In this document: positions 50,032-58,301 of the stretch, piece after piece
Layout: the number at the start of each line of letters is the position of its first letter
How positions within the stretch are numbered: position 1 is the stretch's first letter
Assembly: GCF_015680405.1 (NCBI RefSeq)
Contig: NZ_JADLJS010000025.1
Location: 1 to 64,000, forward strand
Direction of reading: 5' to 3'
Source of the DNA: Pseudomonas pudica
GTDB lineage: Bacteria; Pseudomonadota; Gammaproteobacteria; Pseudomonadales; Pseudomonadaceae
Length of the DNA stretch: 64,000 bases
Notes under the pieces: generated by a model
What the model saw: only the letters and a program-made list of their open reading frames with translations
What the model was told of the DNA's origin: nothing
Databases searched by the model: none
Made by a program: the position numbers and the translations under genes

Positions 50032-52884
50032 ATGCTCGAGCTCGCCAAGGAGCAGATAGCCATGGGCCAGAAGGCCGCCGACAAGACCGAGGCATTGCGC
50101 CTGCTGGCCGACCGGCTGGTCACTGACGGCCTGGTCGCCGAGGGTTACCTGCAAGGGCTGCAGGCCCGAGAGACACAAGGCTCCACCTTCCTTGGGCAGG
50201 GCATTGCCATCCCCCATGGCACGCCGCAGACCCGAGACCTGGTGTACGCCACCGGCGTGCGCCTGTTGCAGTTCCCCGAGGGTGTGGACTGGGGCGATGG
50301 CCAGATGGTCTACCTTGCCATTGGCATCGCCGCCCGTTCCGACGAGCACCTGCGCCTGCTGCAACTGCTGACCCGCGCGCTGGGCGAGACCGATTTGGCC
50401 GAAGCATTGCGCCGCGCCGGCTCCGCCGAGGCGTTGCTGAAACTGTTGCAGGGCGCGCCACAGGAACTGGCGCTGGATGCACAACTGGTCGGCCTGAACC
50501 TGCCGGCCGAAGACTTCGATGAACTGGCCTGGCGCGGCGCCCGCCTGTTGCAGCGCGCCGACTGCGTCGACAGCGGTTTTGCCGCCGTGCTGCAGCAGGC
50601 CGAGCCGCTGCCGTTGGGCGAGGGCCTGTGGTGGCTGCACAGCGAGCGCCAGGTGCGCCAGCCGGGCCTGGCCTTCATCACCCCGCAGCAGCCGCTGCGT
50701 TACCGCGACCAACCGCTCAACGGCCTGTTCTGCCTGGCCAGCCTCGGTGCAGCCCACCAGGCCTTGCTCGAACGCCTGTGCGAAGTGCTCATCGAAGGCC
50801 GCGGGCAGATGCTCTACCAGGCCACCAGCAGCCGCGCGGTGCTGGAGGTGCTGGGCGGTGAGGCACCGGTGGACTGGCCCAGCGCGCGCGTGGTGCTGGC
50901 CAACCCGCATGGTTTGCACGCCCGGCCGGCAAAGGTATTGGCGCAGCTGGCCAAAGGTTTCGAGGGGGAAATACGTGTACGCCTGGTCGACAGCGCGCAG
51001 CCAGCGGTGTCGGTGAAGAGCCTGAGCAAGCTGCTCAGTCTCGGTGCCCGGCGTGGCCAGGCGCTGGAACTGGTGGCTGAGCCAGGCATCGCCGCCGATG
51101 CCTTGCCGGTGCTGCTGGCCGCCATCGAGCAAGGCCTGGGCGAAGAGGTGGAGCCACTGCCACAGAGCGCGGCGACCGTAGCAGGCGCAGCCGCCGAAGT
51201 GCTGCAAGCGCCCGCAGCCGGTAGCCGCATCCACGGCGTGGGTGCGGCGCCCGGTATTGCCAGTGGCCCGGCGCATGTGTGCGTCGAGCGTGAGTTCGAC
51301 TACCCCCTGCGCGGCGAGTCCTGCGTCCTGGAGCGGCAGAAGCTGCGTGAAGCCGTGGCGACTGTCAATGGCGAGCTGCAGGCCTTGGTCCAGCGCAGCG
51401 ACAAGGCCATTGGCGAAATCTTCGTCACCCATCAGGAAATGCTCGCCGACCCGGCTCTGACCGATGATGTCGAGCAGCGCCTGGGCCAGGGCGAGAGCGC
51501 CGCAGCCGCCTGGATGGCGGTGATCGAGGCGGCGGCGCGCCAGCAGGAGTCGCTGCACGATGCCTTGCTCGCCGAACGTGCTGCTGACCTGCGTGACATC
51601 GGCCGCCGTGTGCTGGCGCAGTTGTGTGGTGCGCAGGCCCAGGCTGAACCCGAGCAACCCTACGTGCTGGTGATGACCGAAGTCGGCCCGTCCGATGTCG
51701 CCCGGCTGGACCCGAGCCGCGTAGCCGGTATCGTGACCGCCCAGGGTGGCGCCACCGCCCACAGCGCCATCGTCGCCCGTGCCCTGGGCATCCCGGCGGT
51801 AGTGGGCGCGGGGGCGTCGATACTGCTGTTGGACAGTGGCACGCCGTTGCTGCTCGATGGCCAGCGTGGCGTGGTCAGCGTGGCGCCGCCAGCGGATGAA
51901 CTGCAACGGGCCCTGGCCGAGCGAGACCTGCGCGAGCAACGCTTGCAGGCCGCCTGGGCCAACCGCTTCGAGCCGGCGGTCACGCGTGATGGTCACGCGG
52001 TCGAGGTGTTTGCCAACATTGGCGAGAGCAACGGCATTGCCAAGGTAGTGGAGCAGGGCGCCGAAGGCGTGGGCCTGCTGCGCACCGAGCTGATTTTCAT
52101 GGCTCACACCCAGGCCCCGGATGTGGCGACCCAGGAAGCCGAGTATCGCCGTGTGCTCGATGGCCTCGACGGGCGCCCGCTGGTGGTACGCACCCTTGAT
52201 GTTGGCGGGGACAAGCCGCTGCCGTACTGGCCGATCGCCGCCGAGGAAAACCCGTTCCTCGGCGTGCGCGGCGTACGCCTGACCCTGCAGCGCCCGCAGG
52301 TGATGGAGGACCAGCTGCGCGCCTTGTTGCGCGCGGCCGACCAGCGCCCGTTGCGCATCATGTTCCCGATGGTCGGGCAGGTGCATGAATGGCGCGAGGC
52401 GCGCGCCATGGTCGAGCGGCTGCGTGCCGAGATCCCGGTAGCCGACCTGCAACTGGGCATCATGGTCGAAGTGCCCTCGGCGGCGCTGCTGGCACCCCAA
52501 CTGGCGCGCGAGGTGGACTTCTTCAGCATTGGCACCAACGACCTGACCCAGTACACCCTGGCCATCGACCGTGGCCACCCCAGCCTCTCGGCCCAGGCCG
52601 ACGGCCTGCACCCGGCGGTGCTCAGCCTGATCGACATGACCGTGCGCGCCGCCCATGCCCATGGCAAGTGGGTGGGCGTGTGCGGCGAACTGGCGGCCGA
52701 CCCGCAGGCAGTGGCCGTGCTGCTGGGCCTGGACGTGGACGAACTCAGCGTCGCCGCGCGCAGCATTGCCGAAGTCAAGGCCCTGGTCCGCCAGGCCGAT
52801 CACCAGACGGCCCGCGCCCTGGCGCGCGAGGCCCTGCAACAGGACAGCGCCGCAGCGGTTCGCGCGCTGGTGGAGCGTTACTGA
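50032..52884 (+). CDS. fruB: fructose PTS EIIA-HPr-EI fusion protein
   Basis: Multiphosphoryl transfer protein of 950 residues for fructose. The N-terminal EIIA domain holds His62 (GIAIPHGTP). A middle HPr domain has His296 (PHGLHARPAK). The C-terminal EI domain has the phospho-histidine His577 (GGATAHSAIV) and the PEP-binding GTNDLTQYTLAIDRG. It passes phosphate from PEP to FruA. The next gene starts directly after its stop. Confidence 0.97.
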   Translation: MLELAKEQIAMGQKAADKTEALRLLADRLVTDGLVAEGYLQGLQARETQGSTFLGQGIAIPHGTPQTRDLVYATGVRLLQFPEGVDWGDGQMVYLAIGIAARSDEHLRLLQLLTRALGETDLAEALRRAGSAEALLKLLQGAPQELALDAQLVGLNLPAEDFDELAWRGARLLQRADCVDSGFAAVLQQAEPLPLGEGLWWLHSERQVRQPGLAFITPQQPLRYRDQPLNGLFCLASLGAAHQALLERLCEVLIEGRGQMLYQATSSRAVLEVLGGEAPVDWPSARVVLANPHGLHARPAKVLAQLAKGFEGEIRVRLVDSAQPAVSVKSLSKLLSLGARRGQALELVAEPGIAADALPVLLAAIEQGLGEEVEPLPQSAATVAGAAAEVLQAPAAGSRIHGVGAAPGIASGPAHVCVEREFDYPLRGESCVLERQKLREAVATVNGELQALVQRSDKAIGEIFVTHQEMLADPALTDDVEQRLGQGESAAAAWMAVIEAAARQQESLHDALLAERAADLRDIGRRVLAQLCGAQAQAEPEQPYVLVMTEVGPSDVARLDPSRVAGIVTAQGGATAHSAIVARALGIPAVVGAGASILLLDSGTPLLLDGQRGVVSVAPPADELQRALAERDLREQRLQAAWANRFEPAVTRDGHAVEVFANIGESNGIAKVVEQGAEGVGLLRTELIFMAHTQAPDVATQEAEYRRVLDGLDGRPLVVRTLDVGGDKPLPYWPIAAEENPFLGVRGVRLTLQRPQVMEDQLRALLRAADQRPLRIMFPMVGQVHEWREARAMVERLRAEIPVADLQLGIMVEVPSAALLAPQLAREVDFFSIGTNDLTQYTLAIDRGHPSLSAQADGLHPAVLSLIDMTVRAAHAHGKWVGVCGELAADPQAVAVLLGLDVDELSVAARSIAEVKALVRQADHQTARALAREALQQDSAAAVRALVERY

Positions 52885-53832
52885 ATGGCCAAGATCCTCA
52901 CCCTCACCCTGAACCCGGCGCTGGATATCACCATCGGCCTGGATACCCTGCGCCCGGGGCAGGTCAACCGCAGCCATGAGCAGCACAGCCACGCCGCGGG
53001 CAAGGGGCTGAACGTTGCCCAGGTACTGGCCGACCTGGGGCACAGCGTCACCGTTGGCGGCTTCCTCGGGCGTGACAACCTGCAGCCCTTCGAGGCGCTG
53101 ATCTACTGGCGCGGCTTCGTCGACTGCTTTGTCCGCGTGCCGGGCGAAACCCGCAGCAACATCAAGCTGGTCGAGGATGATGGCCGTGTCACCGACATCA
53201 ACGGCCAAGGCCCGGAAGTCGACGAAGCGGCACGTAGTGCATTGCTGCGGCGCCTGACGCAGATTGCCCCAGGCCACGACGCGGTGGTGGTGGCTGGCAG
53301 CCTGCCGCGCGGGATCAGTGCCGAGTGGTTCCGCCAGTTGCTCGAACAGCTCAAGGCGCAAGGCCTCAAGGTGGTCCTGGACAGCAGCGGCGAAGCCCTG
53401 CGTGCCGGCCTGCAGAGCTCGCCCTGGCTGGTCAAGCCCAATACCGAAGAGCTGGGCGAGGTGCTTGGCCTGGCTGTGGATGACCCGGCGCAGCAGCGCG
53501 CTGCTGCCGAGCGCCTGCTGGCCAGTGGCGTCGAACACGTGGTGGTGTCGGCGGGTGAGCAGGGCGTCAGCTGGTTTACCAATCGCCATGTCGTACATGC
53601 TTGCCCGCCCAAGGTGCAGGTTGCCAGCACGGTGGGCGCAGGTGATTCGCTGGTGGCAGGCATGGTCCACGGCTTGCTGCAGGGCGAAGCTCCGGCAAAG
53701 ACCTTGACCCGCGCCACCGCGATCGCTGCACAGGCTGTTACCCAGGTTGGTTTCGGTATCCGTGACCGCGAGCAACTGGCGCGTCTTGAAGCCGCCGTGC
53801 AACTGACAGAACAACAAGAGGGTTGCCGATGA
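52885..53832 (+). CDS. fruK: 1-phosphofructokinase
   Basis: PfkB-family kinase of 315 residues turning fructose 1-phosphate into fructose 1,6-bisphosphate. Signatures: LTLNPALDITIGLD, AAGKGLNVAQVLADLG and the ATP-site STVGAGDSLVAGMVHG. The ATG is immediately after the fruB stop, and its own stop overlaps fruA, so the three genes are one operon. It consumes the Cra effector. Confidence 0.97.
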   Translation: MAKILTLTLNPALDITIGLDTLRPGQVNRSHEQHSHAAGKGLNVAQVLADLGHSVTVGGFLGRDNLQPFEALIYWRGFVDCFVRVPGETRSNIKLVEDDGRVTDINGQGPEVDEAARSALLRRLTQIAPGHDAVVVAGSLPRGISAEWFRQLLEQLKAQGLKVVLDSSGEALRAGLQSSPWLVKPNTEELGEVLGLAVDDPAQQRAAAERLLASGVEHVVVSAGEQGVSWFTNRHVVHACPPKVQVASTVGAGDSLVAGMVHGLLQGEAPAKTLTRATAIAAQAVTQVGFGIRDREQLARLEAAVQLTEQQEGCR

Positions 53833-55568
53833 ACATTGCCATTGTCACTGCCTGCCCGAACGGCCAGGTGTCGAGCCTGCTGAGCGCGCGCTTGCTGTCC
53901 GCCGCTGCACAGCGGCGCGGCTGGAGCACCAGCGTCGAAGTGCAGGATGCCGGCCACCCCGAGCGGCAACTGAGCGCCGCGCAGATCGCCGAGGCCGACT
54001 GGGTGCTGGTAGTCAGCACAGGCCCGGTGGACCTTGAGCGTTTCGTCGGCAAGCGTGTGTACCAGAGCACGCCGTCCCAGGCTTTGGCCGACCGCGAAGG
54101 CTTCCTCGATGAGGCAGCTTCCAAAGCCTGTCTGCTGGCCACGGTGCCAGGCCTTCTGGCCGAAACTGGCAGCGCTGGCGCACGCATCGTTGCCGTCACG
54201 GCCTGCCCAACTGGCGTTGCGCATACATTCATGGCTGCGGAAGCCTTGCAGCAGGCCGCGCAGCAACTCGGCTACCAGCTCACCGTCGAGACTCAGGGCT
54301 CGGTCGGTGCGCGCAACCCCTTGTCCGCCGAAGCCATCGCCGCAGCCGATGTAGTGCTGCTGGCCGCCGACATCGAAGTGCCCACCGCGCGTTTCGCCGG
54401 CAAGCGCATCTACCGTTGTGGCACCGGTATCGCCCTAAAGCAGGCCCGTGCCACCTTGGACAAGGCCTTGGCCGAAGCCAAGGTGGAAAACAGCAGCGAT
54501 GCTGCAGCGGCGAGCACGCCAGCGAAGGGCGAGAAGACCGAGGTATACAAGCACCTGCTCACCGGCGTGTCGTTCATGCTGCCGATGGTGGTGGCTGGCG
54601 GCCTGCTGATTGCCCTGTCGTTCGTGTTCGGTATCGAGGCCTATAAAGAACCGGGCACCTTGCCGGCGGCGTTGATGCAGATCGGCGGTGAGGCTGCGTT
54701 CAAGCTGATGGTGCCGCTGCTGGCAGGCTATATCGCCTGGTCCATTGCCGACCGCCCGGGGCTGGCGCCCGGCATGATCGGTGGCCTGCTGGCCAGCACC
54801 CTGGGTGCCGGTTTCATCGGTGGTATCGTCGCCGGCTTCCTCGCCGGCTATAGCGCCAAGGCCATTGCCCGCTGGGCACGCCTGCCCAGCAGCCTGGAGG
54901 CACTCAAGCCGATCCTGATCATTCCGCTGCTGGCCAGCCTGTTCACCGGCCTGGTGATGATCTACGTGGTCGGCCAGCCGGTGGCGGCGATGCTGGAAGG
55001 GCTTACGCATTTTCTCGACAGCATGGGTACCACCAATGCCATCCTGCTGGGCCTGTTGCTGGGTGGCATGATGTGCGTCGACCTGGGCGGACCGATCAAC
55101 AAGGCGGCCTATGCCTTCTCGGTGGGGCTGCTGGCCTCGTCGAGCTATGCGCCGATGGCGGCGACCATGGCCGCCGGCATGGTGCCACCAATTGGCCTGG
55201 GTATCGCCAGCTTCCTGGCCCGACGCAAGTTCGCCCAGAGCGAGCGTGAAGCGGGCAAGGCTGCCCTGGCGCTGGGGCTGTGCTTCATCTCCGAAGGGGC
55301 TATCCCGTTTGCCGCCAAGGACCCGCTGCGGGTGATCCCGGCCAGCGTGGCCGGCGGGGCATTGACCGGGGCTTTGTCGATGTACTTCGGCTGCAAGCTG
55401 ATGGCGCCGCATGGCGGCCTGTTCGTGCTGCTGATCCCCAATGCGATCAACCATGCGCTGCTGTACTTGTTGGCGATCGTGGCGGGCAGCCTGCTGACGG
55501 CGGTGGTGTATGCGGTGATCAAGAAGAGCGAGCGGGTGGAGTTGGCGGTAGCGCCGGTGAAGGGTTAG
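53829..55568 (+). CDS. fruA: fructose-specific PTS EIIBC component
   Basis: Fructose permease of 579 residues. Two EIIB-type domains lie at the N-terminus: the first (about 1-100) with Cys9 but degenerate P-loop (ACPNGQVSS), the second with active Cys126 (TACPTGVAHTFMAAEAL). The EIIC membrane domain (about 235-575) has about 8-10 hydrophobic segments and GGPINKAAYAFSVG. This B'BC order is standard for FruA. The ATG overlaps the fruK stop. Confidence 0.97.
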   Translation: MNIAIVTACPNGQVSSLLSARLLSAAAQRRGWSTSVEVQDAGHPERQLSAAQIAEADWVLVVSTGPVDLERFVGKRVYQSTPSQALADREGFLDEAASKACLLATVPGLLAETGSAGARIVAVTACPTGVAHTFMAAEALQQAAQQLGYQLTVETQGSVGARNPLSAEAIAAADVVLLAADIEVPTARFAGKRIYRCGTGIALKQARATLDKALAEAKVENSSDAAAASTPAKGEKTEVYKHLLTGVSFMLPMVVAGGLLIALSFVFGIEAYKEPGTLPAALMQIGGEAAFKLMVPLLAGYIAWSIADRPGLAPGMIGGLLASTLGAGFIGGIVAGFLAGYSAKAIARWARLPSSLEALKPILIIPLLASLFTGLVMIYVVGQPVAAMLEGLTHFLDSMGTTNAILLGLLLGGMMCVDLGGPINKAAYAFSVGLLASSSYAPMAATMAAGMVPPIGLGIASFLARRKFAQSEREAGKAALALGLCFISEGAIPFAAKDPLRVIPASVAGGALTGALSMYFGCKLMAPHGGLFVLLIPNAINHALLYLLAIVAGSLLTAVVYAVIKKSERVELAVAPVKG

Positions 55569-55587
55569 AGATTTCAGCGGGCCTTAC

Positions 55588-55690
55588 TGGCCTCTTCGCG
55601 GGCACGCCCGCTCCCACAGGGTCACTGCAAGCTTCAGGATCATGCAGTACCTGTGGGAGCGGGCGTGCCCGCGAAGAGGCCGGAACAGGT
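55588..55690. repeat. REP inverted pair
   Basis: Facing copies (TTCGCGGGCACGCCCGCTCC and GGAGCGGGCGTGCCCGCGAA) between the convergent fruA and DUF3820 genes. Confidence 0.9.
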
Positions 55691-55914
55691 CATCGCCGAT
55701 GCTTCTGCCGCAACGGCACCAGCAGCTCACCCAGCCCGTTGTGGTCGATCTCGTGCATCAGCGCCAGCAACCCACCCAGTTCCCCCGCCGGGAAACCCTT
55801 GCGCGCAAACCAGGCCAGGTAATCCCCCGGCAGGTCGGCAATGATTCGTCCCTGGTACTTGCCAAACGGCATGGTGCGGGTCACCAGCAGTTCGAGGGTT
55901 TCCGGCTTCATCAT
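55690..55914 (-). CDS. DUF3820-family small protein
   Basis: About 74 residues with the DUF3820 pattern MPFGKYQGRIIADLPGDYLAWF, sometimes annotated as putative quorum-sensing-regulated virulence factor. I choose the ATG at 55914 (MMKPETLEL); one at 55911 is equal, and the frame extends upstream. Its function is not established. Confidence 0.8.
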   Translation of the reverse strand: MMKPETLELLVTRTMPFGKYQGRIIADLPGDYLAWFARKGFPAGELGGLLALMHEIDHNGLGELLVPLRQKHRR

Positions 55915-56114
55915 CGGCGCACCTGGCTGTCGAAAAGCGCCGACCATACTGCAATCTGCACGAAGGCCCAAGCGGCAATCATGCAGAACGCCGTGTTCAA
56001 TCTTTACCGGTATATTTATATCTATTTGATTTTAAAAGATTTTATATATGGGGCTCGCTTGGCACGAAGGCTGCTCCCTTACAGATGACTATCACCTGCC
56101 AAGGAGTTTGTGCC

Positions 56115-56591
56115 ATGAGCAATCCCAACAAAGACGTTATCGACGTGCTCAACGACCTGATCGAGTACAGCAAGGATGGCGAGAAAGGCTTCAAGGCCTC
56201 GGCCGATGATGTGAAGAACCCAGAACTTAAAGCGTTCTTCGTTCAACGTGCCGGTGAGTGTGCCAATGCGGCTGGCGAACTGCAGAGCGAGGTGCGTCGC
56301 CTGGGTGGTGACCCGGAAACCTCTACCAGCATCAGCGGTGACCTGCATCGGGGTTGGGTCAACCTCAAGGCGATGGTCACCGGCAAGGATGAGGAAGCGG
56401 TGCTGAACGAGGTGGAGCGGGGCGAAGACCATGCCCTGAAGGCCTATAAGGAAGCCCGCGAAAAACTGGTGAAGTTGGGCCGCACCGCCAGCGACCAGAC
56501 CTACAACCTGGTGGAAAAACAGTTGCAAGGTGTGCAGCGCAACCATGACCAGGTCAGGGCCTTGCGCAACGCCGCACGCGCTCGTAGCTAG
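56115..56591 (+). CDS. PA2169-family four-helix-bundle protein (DUF2383)
   Basis: Protein of 158 residues, all-helical, ferritin-like in pattern: DVIDVLNDLIEYSKDGEKGF, then AGECANAAGELQSEV, and a third segment with ERGEDHALKAYKEA. Such proteins are abundant in stress or stationary phase in several pseudomonads. The start at 56115 follows AAGGAG at 8 bases. An AT-rich patch lies upstream. It overlaps the tail of the diguanylate cyclase gene by 4 bases. Confidence 0.85.
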   Translation: MSNPNKDVIDVLNDLIEYSKDGEKGFKASADDVKNPELKAFFVQRAGECANAAGELQSEVRRLGGDPETSTSISGDLHRGWVNLKAMVTGKDEEAVLNEVERGEDHALKAYKEAREKLVKLGRTASDQTYNLVEKQLQGVQRNHDQVRALRNAARARS

Positions 56592-58078
56592 TCGGCAGGC
56601 CCCTCTACCCGGTTGCGGCCCTTGGCCTTGGCCCGGTAGAGCGCTTCGTCCGCAGCACCCAGCACTCTCGCCAGATCGTGCTGGGTGCCTGACAGGCCGA
56701 TGCCGATGCTCACCGTTACCGAGTGGGCATCATCGGCAAACGGCGCCAGGGCCTCGACACTGGTACGAATGCGCTCGGCCAGCAACTGCGCACCTGCCAA
56801 ATCGGTTTCCGGCAGCACCACTTGAAATTCCTCCCCACCGTAACGCGCAGCCAGATCGGCCGGGCGGCGTATGCACGCCTCGATGGTCTTTGCCACCTCG
56901 CGCAGGGCATGGTCGCCACCGGCATGGCCATGACGCTGGTTGAACGCCTTGAAATGGTCCACATCCACCATCAGCACCGCCAGCGGCTTGCGGTTGCGCT
57001 GGGCACGTGCCCATTCCTGGCGCAGTACCTGATCCAGGTGACGGCGGTTGGCCAGGCCGGTCAGGCTGTCGGTGGCGGCCAGGGTCGCCAGGCCCTGTTC
57101 GGCTTCGTGGCGGCGGCGTAGTTCGCGGCCCAGCAGCAGGGTCAGCCAGAGGATGCCCACACACAATACACCGGTGGCGACGCTGACCAGGGTTGCAGTG
57201 CGGCGCCAGGATTCGAACACGTCTTCGGCCGAATGCACGACCAGTACGATCAGCGGCAACTGCGCGACCCGGGCGAAGGTGTACATGCGCGGTTTGCCGT
57301 TGCGGCTGGAGCGGGCGGTGAAGCTGCCGCTCTGCTCGCTGAGAATGCGTTTGAAATTGGGCCGCTCGGCATAGTTGCTGCCAATCCGCGGGTCTTGTGC
57401 GCGGCTGGGCTGGCGAGCCAGCAGTTGGCCGTCAGTGTTGAGCAGGTTGATGCTGCTGTCTTCTCCAATGTCCAGGCGCTGAAACAGCTCACTGAAGTAC
57501 GACAGGCGCAGTGCACCCGCTGCCAGGCCGGTGAACTCGCCATTGGCGCCGGAGATACGCCGGCTGAAACTGATGCACCAGCCCAGGTCGCCGAGCCCGG
57601 CCTTGAACGGCGGGCCCACCAGCAGGCCGAGGTTGGCATTGTGCAGGTGCGCCTGGAATATCCCTGTGTCGCTGAAGTTGGCCTTGCGTGGCACGCTGCT
57701 GGTGGAATCGCCCACCACATTGCCTTGCTTGTCCAGCCACAGCACCTCACCGCGCTTGCGGTCGACGAAGGCTTCATTGAACAGCAGGCGTTGGCGAACC
57801 GGGCCGGGGATTTCCGGCAATTCCTTGCGCCCGACCGCCCAGATCAGGCCCTGCAGCGACTGGTCGTAGAGTTCGACGTTGCGCAGGATGTCGCTTTCGA
57901 TCAGCTGGACGATATTGTTGGACGAGCGAATTGCCGACAGCTCGACATTGTCGCGCTCGCGCGCCAGCAGATAACTGACGATGGCCACGATGGCGAGCAC
58001 GGCAAGGCAACTGCCCAGGTTGAGGATCAGCTCGGGGTGCGACCTGTAGAGTGCGAAACGCGGTAATCGGGTGGTCAT
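56588..58078 (-). CDS. membrane diguanylate cyclase with periplasmic dCACHE-type sensor
   Basis: Protein of 496 residues. An N-terminal transmembrane helix (about 17-39) is followed by a periplasmic ligand-binding domain (about 40-285, PDC/dCACHE type), a second transmembrane helix (about 290-312) and a C-terminal GGDEF domain. GGEEF is at 414-418 and an RPAD I-site sits five residues before it, so c-di-GMP synthesis and product inhibition should both be intact. A palindrome (58138-58158) lies about 60 bases upstream. Confidence 0.93.
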   Translation of the reverse strand: MTTRLPRFALYRSHPELILNLGSCLAVLAIVAIVSYLLARERDNVELSAIRSSNNIVQLIESDILRNVELYDQSLQGLIWAVGRKELPEIPGPVRQRLLFNEAFVDRKRGEVLWLDKQGNVVGDSTSSVPRKANFSDTGIFQAHLHNANLGLLVGPPFKAGLGDLGWCISFSRRISGANGEFTGLAAGALRLSYFSELFQRLDIGEDSSINLLNTDGQLLARQPSRAQDPRIGSNYAERPNFKRILSEQSGSFTARSSRNGKPRMYTFARVAQLPLIVLVVHSAEDVFESWRRTATLVSVATGVLCVGILWLTLLLGRELRRRHEAEQGLATLAATDSLTGLANRRHLDQVLRQEWARAQRNRKPLAVLMVDVDHFKAFNQRHGHAGGDHALREVAKTIEACIRRPADLAARYGGEEFQVVLPETDLAGAQLLAERIRTSVEALAPFADDAHSVTVSIGIGLSGTQHDLARVLGAADEALYRAKAKGRNRVEGPAD

Positions 58079-58137
58079 GCTCGCTACTGCGTGGGCAGGG
58101 CCATTCGCGGCGGCGACATTCTAGGGAAGCGGGGATT

Positions 58138-58158
58138 GTCGGACAAGATTTGTCCGAC
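58138..58158. promoter_or_regulatory. palindrome upstream of the diguanylate cyclase gene
   Basis: GTCGGACAA (58138-58146), GAT, then TTGTCCGAC (58150-58158). A perfect 9-base dyad with a 3-base centre, 60 bases before the start codon. The regulator is unknown. Confidence 0.5.
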
Positions 58159-58186
58159 GGAATCACGCCGGGGCTGCTGCGCAGCC

Positions 58187-58290
58187 CATCGCTGGCAAGC
58201 CAGCTCCCACAATTACCGCACAAGGCTTGAGGTCTATGCGGGCGATGTGGGAGCTGGCTTGCCGGCGAAACGAGGGCGAAGCCCTCGCAT
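58187..58290. repeat. REP inverted pair
   Basis: Facing copies (TGGCAAGCCAGCTCCCACA and GTGGGAGCTGGCTTGCCGG) between the OprD-type porin gene and the diguanylate cyclase gene; a short CGAGGGC/GCCCTCG dyad follows. Confidence 0.8.
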
Positions 58291-58301
58291 CCGGTCCTGG
58301 A

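Noticed and set aside
49972..53817. 1281-codon minus-strand frame over fruB-fruK
   Set aside because: Codon-bias shadow: His/Gln/Gly-rich, no recognisable domain, exactly opposite strong fruB and fruK domains.
53829..54128. FruA duplication as a novel fusion
   Set aside because: A degenerate first EIIB-like domain before the active one is the normal B'BC layout of FruA.
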